Shown here: one piece after another, positions 33,348-41,052 of the stretch
Numbering within the stretch: the stretch's first letter is position 1
Layout of the letters: every line of letters starts with the position of its first letter
DNA from: UBA1422 sp041859095
Lineage (GTDB): Bacteria; Bacillota; Clostridia; Peptostreptococcales; Anaerovoracaceae
Reading direction: 5' to 3'
Assembly (NCBI GenBank): GCA_041859095.1
Contig: JBHEKY010000013.1
Coordinates: 5,413 to 69,412 of the forward strand
Length of the DNA stretch: 64,000 bases
Notes under the pieces: model-generated
What the model saw: only the letters and a program-made list of their open reading frames with translations
Database searches by the model: none
Told to the model about the DNA's origin: nothing
Translations under genes and position numbers: made by a program

Positions 33348-34892
33348 ATGAGCACAGATCCAAACAACAAAAACCATTCATCGCACCAAATAAAATACGG
33401 TGCCTTAATGTCCTATATTGCTGTATTTGTAAGTATTATTGCAGGTATTTTATATACACCTTGGATGATTCGACAAATTGGGCAAGCGGAGTATGGATTA
33501 TATGCATTAGCGCTTTCTGTCATTGTTTTCTTTTCTATAGACTTTGGTTTGGGGGAGTCGGTTTCTCGATTCCTGTCAAAATATAATGCTGAAAACCAGA
33601 TCGAGAAAAAAAAAGATTTTTTGGGAGTAACGTTCAAACTCTATATAATAATCGATATACTGATATTCATAGCTTTATTAACAGTATTTTTATTATCGGA
33701 TACAATTTATTCGGAATTAACACCTGGGGAACTTGAAAAGTTCAAAGTGGTTTTTATCATAGCTGCTTTATATGCAATAAGTTCATTCCCATTCCAGCCA
33801 CTAAATGGGATACTAATATCTCATGAGAGGTTTGTATTCCTAAAATCTATGGACTTGTTCAATCGACTACTAACTGTAAGCACAGTGGTTGTAGTCTTAT
33901 TATTGGGGTTTAGGTTATATGCGTTAGTTGCAGTTACTGCGATTACGGGGTTAACCGTGATAGCAGTAAAAATTTACTATATATTTAGTAATAAACTGGT
34001 GCAAATCAATTTTTTTGCTTGGGATAAAAAAATATTAAAAGAGCTTTTGTCTTTCTCAATTTGGATCGCAATTATCGTTTTTTCTCAAAGATTTATCATT
34101 ACCATAACACCTTCAGTATTGGCTGCATTTTCTGGAACAGCGCAGATTGCGGTGTTTAGTATTGCATCGACAATGGAAGGTTATGTTTGGACGATTGCAT
34201 CAGCGTTAAATGGCTTGTTTCTACCTAAAGTCACTTATCTACTTTTAAACAAAAACGCTTCTGATGAAGTAGAATCGCTTATGTTAAAAGTAGGTCGAAT
34301 CCAATTGATAATTGTCGGATTGTTGTATGCTGGGTTTCTAACGTTAGGTAAGGATTTTGTAGAGCTATGGCTGGGTAATGATTTTTCTGGGGCATACCTT
34401 ATTGCAGTATTGTTAATTACTCCATCACTCATTACATTAACACAACAGATTGCAAGTACAGCACTTATGGCTAAAAATTTAGTAAGATATCAATGTTTTG
34501 GAGTTGTTATTATGAGTGTGATCAGTATTGTACTTTCAATAATACTTTCACCTAAATTTGGAGCGCTTGGAGCCGGAATAGCAATTTTTATAGGCACAAC
34601 TTTAGGTGGTGTAATAGTGATGAATTTGGTGTATTCAAGAATCCTCAGAATGAATCTTACACTATTCTTCCGCGAGTGCCATTTGAAACTACTCAGTCCA
34701 ATCATACTAACTATAATCATTGGTTTTTTTGTTCAACTATACTTCCCGTTGAGTGGATGGGTTGCATTTATGATTAAAGTTTCAATCGTAACCCTTACTT
34801 ATTCACTATTAATGTGGAAGTTAGGGCTTAACAATTATGAGAAGAGTTTATTCATAGGAGTTTTTGTGAAGGCTAAACATAAGAATAGTTAA
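33348..34892 (+). CDS. wzx: Repeat-unit flippase (Wzx-like, MOP superfamily)
   Basis: A 514-residue membrane protein with about fourteen hydrophobic segments, typical in length and topology for Wzx/polysaccharide-transport proteins. YGALMSYIAVFVSIIAGILYTPWMIRQIG at the N-terminus (read in short segments) and GQAEYGLYALALSVIVFF match the first two helices of this family. It translocates undecaprenyl-linked repeats across the cytoplasmic membrane for Wzy. Its presence with Wzy and Wzz defines the locus as Wzx/Wzy-dependent. Confidence 0.9.
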   Translation: MSTDPNNKNHSSHQIKYGALMSYIAVFVSIIAGILYTPWMIRQIGQAEYGLYALALSVIVFFSIDFGLGESVSRFLSKYNAENQIEKKKDFLGVTFKLYIIIDILIFIALLTVFLLSDTIYSELTPGELEKFKVVFIIAALYAISSFPFQPLNGILISHERFVFLKSMDLFNRLLTVSTVVVVLLLGFRLYALVAVTAITGLTVIAVKIYYIFSNKLVQINFFAWDKKILKELLSFSIWIAIIVFSQRFIITITPSVLAAFSGTAQIAVFSIASTMEGYVWTIASALNGLFLPKVTYLLLNKNASDEVESLMLKVGRIQLIIVGLLYAGFLTLGKDFVELWLGNDFSGAYLIAVLLITPSLITLTQQIASTALMAKNLVRYQCFGVVIMSVISIVLSIILSPKFGALGAGIAIFIGTTLGGVIVMNLVYSRILRMNLTLFFRECHLKLLSPIILTIIIGFFVQLYFPLSGWVAFMIKVSIVTLTYSLLMWKLGLNNYEKSLFIGVFVKAKHKNS

Positions 34893-34940
34893 GAGAAATT
34901 TGACAAATGTATGTACAAACAGGAGACATGGAGGTGCATT

Positions 34941-35516
34941 ATGAATAATAGTTTTTATTCTGAGGAAGAGTTGCGTGACTTGGGGTTATGTGGAATTGGT
35001 GATAATGTACTCATTAGTAAGAAGGCAAGTATATATAATGCGAGTAAAATATCCATTGGAAACAATGTTAGAATTGATGATTTTTGCATTTTAAGCGGCA
35101 ACATAACTATTAGAAATTATGTACACATTGCTGCTTACTCAGCATTATATGGCGGTGATGCTGGAATATATGTTAATGATTACTCGAATATTTCATCAAA
35201 AAACTCAATCTATGCGATAAGCGACGATTATTCAGGGGATTCAATGACCAACCCAATGATCCCAGATAAGTACAAAAAAGTGCATAGCGAAAGAGTTGTG
35301 TTAGAAAAACATGTGATTATCGGATCAGGTTGTGTCATACTCCCTGGAGTAGTATTAAGAGAAGGAAGCTCGTTTGGTGCAATGACATTAATCAATAAGA
35401 GCTCGGAGCCTTGGACTATTAATGCTGGAATCCCATTTAGAAAGATTAAAGATAGAAGTAAAGACCTATTAAAACTTGAAGAGCGGTTTGTAAAGGAGGC
35501 AGTGGAAATTGAATAG
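34941..35516 (+). CDS. Hexapeptide-repeat acyltransferase
   Basis: A 191-residue left-handed beta-helix acetyltransferase. Imperfect hexapeptides run from about residue 20 (ISKKASIYNASKISIGNNVRID) through VHIAAYSALYGG to VIIGSGCVILPGVVLREGSSFGA, where the acetyl-CoA site lies. It resembles the WbbJ/galactoside O-acetyltransferase-like proteins that often stand beside a sugar aminotransferase. The following gene is such an aminotransferase, so it may N-acetylate that amino sugar, or O-acetylate the polymer. The ATG at 34941 follows GGAGGTG; an upstream in-frame ATG at 34911 has no ribosome site. Confidence 0.83.
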   Translation: MNNSFYSEEELRDLGLCGIGDNVLISKKASIYNASKISIGNNVRIDDFCILSGNITIRNYVHIAAYSALYGGDAGIYVNDYSNISSKNSIYAISDDYSGDSMTNPMIPDKYKKVHSERVVLEKHVIIGSGCVILPGVVLREGSSFGAMTLINKSSEPWTINAGIPFRKIKDRSKDLLKLEERFVKEAVEIE

Positions 35517-36603
35517 AACGATTCAGGTAACTAAGTCATCTATGCCTCCAATTGAGGAATATATTAACGAAATTAAAGGATTGTGGGACAGTCATTGGTT
35601 AACAAATATGGGAGAGAAGCATATTGAGTTAGAGGATAGACTGAAAAAATACCTAAAAACAAAGAATATCTCATTGTTTGCAAATGGACATCTTGCTTTA
35701 GAATGCGCTATTGCTGCACTGGATCTTACTGGTGAGGTGATTACAACACCGTTCACATTTGTGTCAACAACTCATGCCATCATCCGGAATGGATTGAGGC
35801 CGGTTTTTTGTGACATCAATCCTGAAGATTATACAATAGATGTTACTCAAATTGAAAAATTAATTACGGATCGGACAAGCGCAATTGTTCCGGTACATGT
35901 TTATGGAAACGTATGTAATATAGAAGAAATCCAACGAATTGCTGATAAATATAATTTAAAAGTGATTTATGATGCTGCACACTCTTTTGGTGTTACAGTC
36001 AATGGATCTGGTATTGGTATTTATGGCGATATCTCTATGTTTAGTTTTCACGCTACAAAAGTATTTAATACAATTGAAGGTGGAGCGCTAACCTATAACA
36101 ACTCTAAATTTCAACAGATATTAAAAAACATCAAGAATTTTGGTATTACCTCTCCTGAAACCATTGAATATGTTGGAGGAAATGCTAAGATGAATGAATT
36201 TCAAGCGGCTATGGGTTTATGCAATTTAAGACATATTGACGAGGAAATCAATAATAGAAAGTTAGTCGTGGATAGATATAATGAAAGGCTAAGGAGCATT
36301 GATGGTATAATACTGTCAAAGCCACAAAAGGGAGTTAAAAGCAATTATGCATATTTCCCAGTGATATTTGATGGATTTAAGAAAAATAGAAATCAGGTAT
36401 TTGAGGAACTCAAGGTAAATGATATTGGAACAAGAAAATATTTTTATCCATTAACAAATTCCATTGAATGTTATGAGGATAAATATGACGTAAAGGATAC
36501 TCCAGTGGCAAAACATATTGCAGAACATGTGTTGACCTTACCATTATTTGCAGATTTGACAATAGAAGAAGTTGATAGAATCTGTGATATCATTAAGAGA
36601 TAA
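35509..36603 (+). CDS. DegT/DnrJ/EryC1 family sugar aminotransferase (VioA/WecE-like)
   Basis: A 364-residue PLP aminotransferase with a normal active site: K184 in SFHATKVFNTIEGG and D155 in IYDAAHSFG. The FANGHLALECAI region binds phosphate. SFHATKxFNT is frequent in enzymes that aminate dTDP-4-keto-6-deoxyglucose at C4 (VioA-like), while C3 aminases usually need a ketoisomerase, which I do not see here. Downstream rmlA and rmlB would provide that keto sugar. Start is TTG at 35509 behind AAAGGAGG, overlapping the acyltransferase stop by 8 nt. Confidence 0.85.
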   Translation: MNRTIQVTKSSMPPIEEYINEIKGLWDSHWLTNMGEKHIELEDRLKKYLKTKNISLFANGHLALECAIAALDLTGEVITTPFTFVSTTHAIIRNGLRPVFCDINPEDYTIDVTQIEKLITDRTSAIVPVHVYGNVCNIEEIQRIADKYNLKVIYDAAHSFGVTVNGSGIGIYGDISMFSFHATKVFNTIEGGALTYNNSKFQQILKNIKNFGITSPETIEYVGGNAKMNEFQAAMGLCNLRHIDEEINNRKLVVDRYNERLRSIDGIILSKPQKGVKSNYAYFPVIFDGFKKNRNQVFEELKVNDIGTRKYFYPLTNSIECYEDKYDVKDTPVAKHIAEHVLTLPLFADLTIEEVDRICDIIKR

Positions 36604-36614
36604 GAGGTGAGTTG

Positions 36615-37484
36615 ATGAAAGGAATTATTTTAGCTGGTGGAAAAGGAACAAGGCTATATCCTATGACCCAAGCAATATCAAAGCAATTACTACCTATTTA
36701 TGATAAGCCGATGATTTATTATCCTCTTTCGGTGTTGATGATGGCAGGGATAAGAGAAGTTCTAATTATTTCAACGCCCGAGGATACCCCGATATATAAA
36801 AAACTATTAGATAATGGGTCAAATCTGGGGATGAAACTCGAATACAAAGTGCAAGACTCACCAAGGGGACTGGCGGATGCATTTATTTTAGGAGAACAAT
36901 TTATTGAAGATGACAGTGTCTGCTTAATATTAGGTGATAACATTTTTTATGGTCAAGATTTTGTTAGACAGTTAAAAGATGCAAGCAAGCTTAAGGAAGG
37001 AGCCATTGTCTTTGGATACCCTGTTAAAGATCCAAAGTCTTTTGGAGTTGTAGAGTTTGATGATAATCGTAGAGTTGTATCCATCGAAGAAAAACCACTT
37101 AAACCTAAATCTCATTATGCCGTACCAGGGCTCTATTTCTACGATAACAATGTCGTCAGGATTGCAAAACAGGTAAAACCTTCTGAAAGAGGAGAAATCG
37201 AGATTACTGCTGTTAATAATGAGTATCTAGAAAAAGGAGACTTGAAAGTAATCCTTCTTGGAAGAGGGCTAGCATGGCTGGATACAGGTACACCTGATGG
37301 GATACTGAAAGCAGCAGAATATGTTGAAGCAGTGCAATCTAGGCAAGGGTTCTATATTGCATGTCTTGAAGAGATTGCTTGGAGAAATAAATTTATTAGT
37401 GATGAGAAATTAAAAGAAGTAGGCGAAAGTCTCAAAATGACAGACTATGGTCAGTATATTTTATCATTATTAGAGGAGATTTAG
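36615..37484 (+). CDS. rmlA: Glucose-1-phosphate thymidylyltransferase
   Basis: A 289-residue RmlA, making dTDP-glucose from glucose 1-phosphate and dTTP. GIILAGGKGTRLYPMTQAISKQLLPIYDKPM (read in short segments) is the nucleotidyltransferase signature, followed by ILGDNIFYG and GLAWLDTGTPDG. The start at 36615 follows AGAGGTGAG; a TTG directly before it is less likely. With rmlB next, it supplies dTDP-4-keto-6-deoxyglucose; rmlC and rmlD are not in the window. Confidence 0.96.
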   Translation: MKGIILAGGKGTRLYPMTQAISKQLLPIYDKPMIYYPLSVLMMAGIREVLIISTPEDTPIYKKLLDNGSNLGMKLEYKVQDSPRGLADAFILGEQFIEDDSVCLILGDNIFYGQDFVRQLKDASKLKEGAIVFGYPVKDPKSFGVVEFDDNRRVVSIEEKPLKPKSHYAVPGLYFYDNNVVRIAKQVKPSERGEIEITAVNNEYLEKGDLKVILLGRGLAWLDTGTPDGILKAAEYVEAVQSRQGFYIACLEEIAWRNKFISDEKLKEVGESLKMTDYGQYILSLLEEI

Positions 37485-37504
37485 CGTAAATGAGAGGACT
37501 AAAA

Positions 37505-38560
37505 ATGACAACAGTTTTAGTGACAGGAGGAGCAGGATTCATCGGTAGCAATTATGTTAAGCTAATGCTCAGAAATCATCCGGAATACAACATTATTAAT
37601 CTGGATGATTTAACTTATGCTGGCAATCTTGAGAATCTCAAGGATATCGATGCACTATCCAACTATACATTTATCAAAGCGGATATTCGAGATCGGCAGG
37701 CAATGGATCAGCTTTTTAAAACGCATAACATTGACATGGTTGTCAATTTTGCCGCAGAATCCCATGTGGATAGAAGCATCGAAGAACCGGAAGTCTTCTT
37801 GACAACAAACATCATCGGAACTCAAGTTTTATTGGATACGGCCAAGATGCATTGGAAAGTGAGTCCAAGTGATAAATACAGTAAAGAATTCAAACCAGGC
37901 GTCAAATTTCTCCAAGTCTCAACGGATGAAGTATATGGAGCATTAGGAGCTACAGGTATGTTTGTCGAGACAATGCCACTACTACCAAATAGCCCCTATT
38001 CTGCATCGAAAGCCAGTGCGGATATGATTGTAAGGTCATACAATGAGACATTTGGTATGCCTGTGAATATCACTCGATGCAGTAATAATTATGGTCCATA
38101 TCAATTCCCTGAGAAATTGATTCCTCTCATCATTAATAATTGTCTAAAAGATAAGGAACTCCCGGTCTATGGAGATGGAATGCAAATTAGAGATTGGCTT
38201 CATGTTTTTGACCATTGCGCAGCTATTGATAAAGTTCTCCATGAAGGCAGAGACGGTGAGATTTATAACATAGGTGGTAACAATGAAAAAGCCAATATTG
38301 AAATTGTTAAGATGATTATTCAGGCCTTAGGAAAATCTGAGAATTTGATTACATATGTAAAAGACCGACCAGGTCATGACAGAAGATATGCTATCGATAA
38401 TACAAAGATCACAACGGAACTTGGTTGGGAGCCTGCATATACATTTGAAGTAGGGATGAATGAAACAATCCAGTGGTATTTAGACAACACGTTCTGGATT
38501 GAAAATATCGCTTCGGGAGATTATGTGAATTATTATAATAAAATGTATTCAGGAGTATAA
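37505..38560 (+). CDS. rmlB: dTDP-glucose 4,6-dehydratase
   Basis: A 351-residue RmlB. VLVTGGAGFIGSNYVKLM binds NAD; FAAESHVDRSI, STDEVYG and the YSASKASAD Tyr-Lys pair are diagnostic; the Asp-Glu of STDEVYG are catalytic. The ATG at 37505 with GAGAGGA in front is preferred over the ATG at 37490. The product feeds either L-rhamnose, for which RmlC and RmlD are missing here, or an amino sugar through the aminotransferase at 35509. Confidence 0.95.
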   Translation: MTTVLVTGGAGFIGSNYVKLMLRNHPEYNIINLDDLTYAGNLENLKDIDALSNYTFIKADIRDRQAMDQLFKTHNIDMVVNFAAESHVDRSIEEPEVFLTTNIIGTQVLLDTAKMHWKVSPSDKYSKEFKPGVKFLQVSTDEVYGALGATGMFVETMPLLPNSPYSASKASADMIVRSYNETFGMPVNITRCSNNYGPYQFPEKLIPLIINNCLKDKELPVYGDGMQIRDWLHVFDHCAAIDKVLHEGRDGEIYNIGGNNEKANIEIVKMIIQALGKSENLITYVKDRPGHDRRYAIDNTKITTELGWEPAYTFEVGMNETIQWYLDNTFWIENIASGDYVNYYNKMYSGV

Positions 38561-38565
38561 ATCAC

Positions 38566-39558
38566 ATGACAATCCTACTTACCGGTGGAACCGGTTACAT
38601 CGGAAGCCATACAGCGGCTACATTGATTGAAGCTGGATATGACGTTATTCTATTGGATAACCTATCCAATTCAACCATAGATGTGGTCAAAAAGCTTGAG
38701 ACATTAGTTGGGAAAGAAGTCCCATTTATTCTTGGTGATATACGGAATCCTGGCGACATCGAAATGGCTTTTATGGAAAGTGACATTGATTGCGTGATTC
38801 ACTTTGCAGGCCTAAAGGCGGTGGGGGAATCAGTTAAGATGCCGGATTTGTATTATTCCAATAACGTGGGTGGCACAAACAATCTGATGAAAGCGATGGC
38901 ACGTCATGATGTGATGAAAATGGTTTTGAGTTCTTCTGCAACTGTATACGGGAATCCGGAGAGCAGCCCAATCAAAGAGGATTCTCCCCTGAGACCAACC
39001 AATCCGTACGGCAAAACCAAATTAGCCATTGAGCGGATGCTCCAGGATGTGGCACAACAAGATCCTTCTTGGCAAATTACTTTGCTTCGATATTTTAATC
39101 CCGTAGGGGCACATCAAAGCGGTCTTCTCGGTGAAAACCCCAAAGGGATTCCCAATAATCTGATGCCATACATCCAACAGGTGGCGGCGGGACAACGGGA
39201 GTGTCTGAACGTTTTTGGAAACGACTATCCAACACCGGATGGCACAGGCGTTAGAGATTATATCCATGTTTGCGATTTAGCGGAAGGCCATCTGGCCGCA
39301 TTAAAGCATTTAAAGCCCGGCATACAAATCTACAATCTTGGCACCGGCAAAGGAGCCAGCGTGCTGGAAGTTGCCCACACCTTCGAGAAGGTCAATGGGA
39401 TTAGAATCCCCACAGAATTCTCAAAAAGACGGGAAGGTGATGTTCCCATCTATTTTGCAGCAACCGACAAAGCTAGAGAAGAATTGGGTTGGCAATCCAC
39501 CCGAACATTAGAGGATATGTGTAAGGATGCGTGGAACTTTTATAGGAAACTAGGATGA
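38566..39558 (+). CDS. galE: UDP-glucose 4-epimerase
   Basis: A 330-residue GalE with ILLTGGTGYIGSHTA, HFAGLKAVGESV, SSSATVYG and the YGKTK catalytic pair at about residues 148-152, plus RDYIHVCDLAEGH. It interconverts UDP-glucose and UDP-galactose (or the N-acetyl forms). Codon use and base composition here return to the GC level of the chromosome, unlike the AT-rich genes before it, so galE may be the fixed right flank of the variable cassette. Confidence 0.95.
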   Translation: MTILLTGGTGYIGSHTAATLIEAGYDVILLDNLSNSTIDVVKKLETLVGKEVPFILGDIRNPGDIEMAFMESDIDCVIHFAGLKAVGESVKMPDLYYSNNVGGTNNLMKAMARHDVMKMVLSSSATVYGNPESSPIKEDSPLRPTNPYGKTKLAIERMLQDVAQQDPSWQITLLRYFNPVGAHQSGLLGENPKGIPNNLMPYIQQVAAGQRECLNVFGNDYPTPDGTGVRDYIHVCDLAEGHLAALKHLKPGIQIYNLGTGKGASVLEVAHTFEKVNGIRIPTEFSKRREGDVPIYFAATDKAREELGWQSTRTLEDMCKDAWNFYRKLG

Positions 39559-39588
39559 ACGATTGAACCCTACAGAGAGGAGACCAAA

Positions 39589-40677
39589 GTGAATCAACTG
39601 GACCAAGGATTACTTCACAAACGCGATTTTATCATCAAAGCGCTTTACTTCGGGCTGTGGGCAGGAATGGCATTTTTGTTGTTGTTTTATGCCTTACCTC
39701 TGGTGACGCCTTTTATCTTTGCCTTTCTATTTGCCTTTGTTGTACGCCGGCTGGCAGTCAGAACGCGGAACAAAATCCGCCTTCCCCTGAGGCTGATTTG
39801 TGCGGTATATGTGTTTGTGTTTTACTGTACAATTGGGGTTTTGCTCTCGTTCCTGGGCATTGGAGCGGTGGCGAAACTGGCCGAGTTTGTTGGTAACATA
39901 CCCGATTTATATGACAGCCTCATTCAGCCACTGCTGAACAATATTTTTGAGAGCGTACGCAAAACAGTTCTTTTAATGGATCCGTCTATTGCCGATAGTT
40001 TGACTGGACTTTACGATCAATTACTGACATCGGTTGGATCAATGCTTGGCGATTTTTCCGGATGGATGCTATCGATTATTTCTAACCTGGTTGCTTCCGT
40101 ACCTGTACTGGCAATCAAGATTCTATTGATGATTATTGCCACGTTCTTCGCAGCCATGGACTTTGATAAGTTTACCAATTATGTGAGCAGACAGATTTCT
40201 CCGGAACAAAAAATTCTGCTAATGCATATTCGCGATTATTTAACCGGTACCGTGCTTCGGGTCCTTCGGGCGTACGGAATCATTATGAGTATAACCGCAA
40301 TCGAGCTTTCCATCGGGCTGACCATCATTGGCATTAATAATTCAGTGCTGGTTGCCCTGAGCATCGCCATATTTGATATCCTTCCAGTGTTTGGAACAGG
40401 TGGTATTATGATTCCTTGGGCCATTATCACACTGGTTTTAGGGGACTTCAGGATGGGGATTTCCATCTTAGGGATATACCTTGTTGTAACTGTTGTCCGA
40501 AATATCATTGAACCTAAGATTGTAGGGCCTCAACTTGGGCTGCATCCTCTGGTCACATTGATGAGCCTATTTGTTGGTGCACAGCTGTTTGGGGTACTTG
40601 GACTGTTTGGATTCCCCATCGGTCTTTCGTTGCTACTCTACTTAAACAACAAAGGCTTCATCCACATATTCAAATAA
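39589..40677 (+). CDS. AI-2E family permease, YtvI-like
   Basis: A 362-residue membrane protein with about eight hydrophobic segments. The C-terminal GTGGIMIPWAIITLVLGDFR and NIIEPKIVGPQLGLHPLVTL (read in short segments) are the AI-2E/UPF0118 family signature, and the overall length fits YtvI, described as a sporulation membrane protein in Bacillus. Its transport substrate is not known. It begins with GTG at 39589 behind AGAGAGGAG, 30 nt after galE, and ends before the valS promoter. Confidence 0.8.
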   Translation: MNQLDQGLLHKRDFIIKALYFGLWAGMAFLLLFYALPLVTPFIFAFLFAFVVRRLAVRTRNKIRLPLRLICAVYVFVFYCTIGVLLSFLGIGAVAKLAEFVGNIPDLYDSLIQPLLNNIFESVRKTVLLMDPSIADSLTGLYDQLLTSVGSMLGDFSGWMLSIISNLVASVPVLAIKILLMIIATFFAAMDFDKFTNYVSRQISPEQKILLMHIRDYLTGTVLRVLRAYGIIMSITAIELSIGLTIIGINNSVLVALSIAIFDILPVFGTGGIMIPWAIITLVLGDFRMGISILGIYLVVTVVRNIIEPKIVGPQLGLHPLVTLMSLFVGAQLFGVLGLFGFPIGLSLLLYLNNKGFIHIFK

Positions 40678-40741
40678 CATTTTGACCCGGTCATCACCAT
40701 GCTGTTTGTGGGTCGAATTGCCCAAATCAAAGCATAAAACC

Positions 40742-40770
40742 TTGACCATTCCCCATTTATCAACTATAAT
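40742..40770 (+). promoter_or_regulatory. valS promoter
   Basis: TTGACC at 40742-40747, a 17-nt spacer and TATAAT at 40765-40770: 5/6 and 6/6 consensus. Transcription should start near 40777, just before the T-box leader. The 64 nt between the YtvI-like gene and this promoter show no clear terminator. Confidence 0.85.
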
Positions 40771-40776
40771 ACATTG

Positions 40777-41009
40777 AAACAGTTTTTTATATGGGCAGTG
40801 AGGAAGAGGAGTAGGACAATAGGCCTCAACAGAGAATGGAACCCGGGGTTTCCCGGCTGGAAGGTTCCTGAGAAACGCGTTGACTGAAGGTCGCTTCTGA
40901 GCCTGACTAGAAATGAGTGCTGCGGGTTTTCCCGCAGAATAAAGGTGGTACCGCGGAACTTTATCCGTCCTTTAGTTTTTGCCTGACGGCGACAAGGGGC
41001 GGATTTTTT
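40777..41009 (+). promoter_or_regulatory. T-box leader of valS
   Basis: A tRNA-sensing T-box riboswitch upstream of the valyl-tRNA synthetase gene. The conserved T-box GGTGGTACCGCGGAA is at 40944-40958 and pairs in the antiterminator. Upstream is a long stem I region (about 40780-40915) with hairpins such as AACCCGGGGTTTCCCGG. Uncharged tRNA-Val should stabilise the antiterminator and let transcription continue. A GTC (valine codon) within GGTCGCTTC near 40890 is a candidate specifier, but I did not fold stem I. Confidence 0.92.
40963..41009 (+). terminator. T-box regulated terminator
   Basis: ATCCGTCC at 40963-40970 pairs with GGGCGGAT at 40997-41004 (one G-U pair), followed by six T to 41009. 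The 5' arm follows the T-box sequence, so this stem is the alternative to the antiterminator. Confidence 0.88.
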
Positions 41010-41052
41010 ATACCAGACCCCGGAAATATGAAACCCAAAAGGAGAATGCAAG

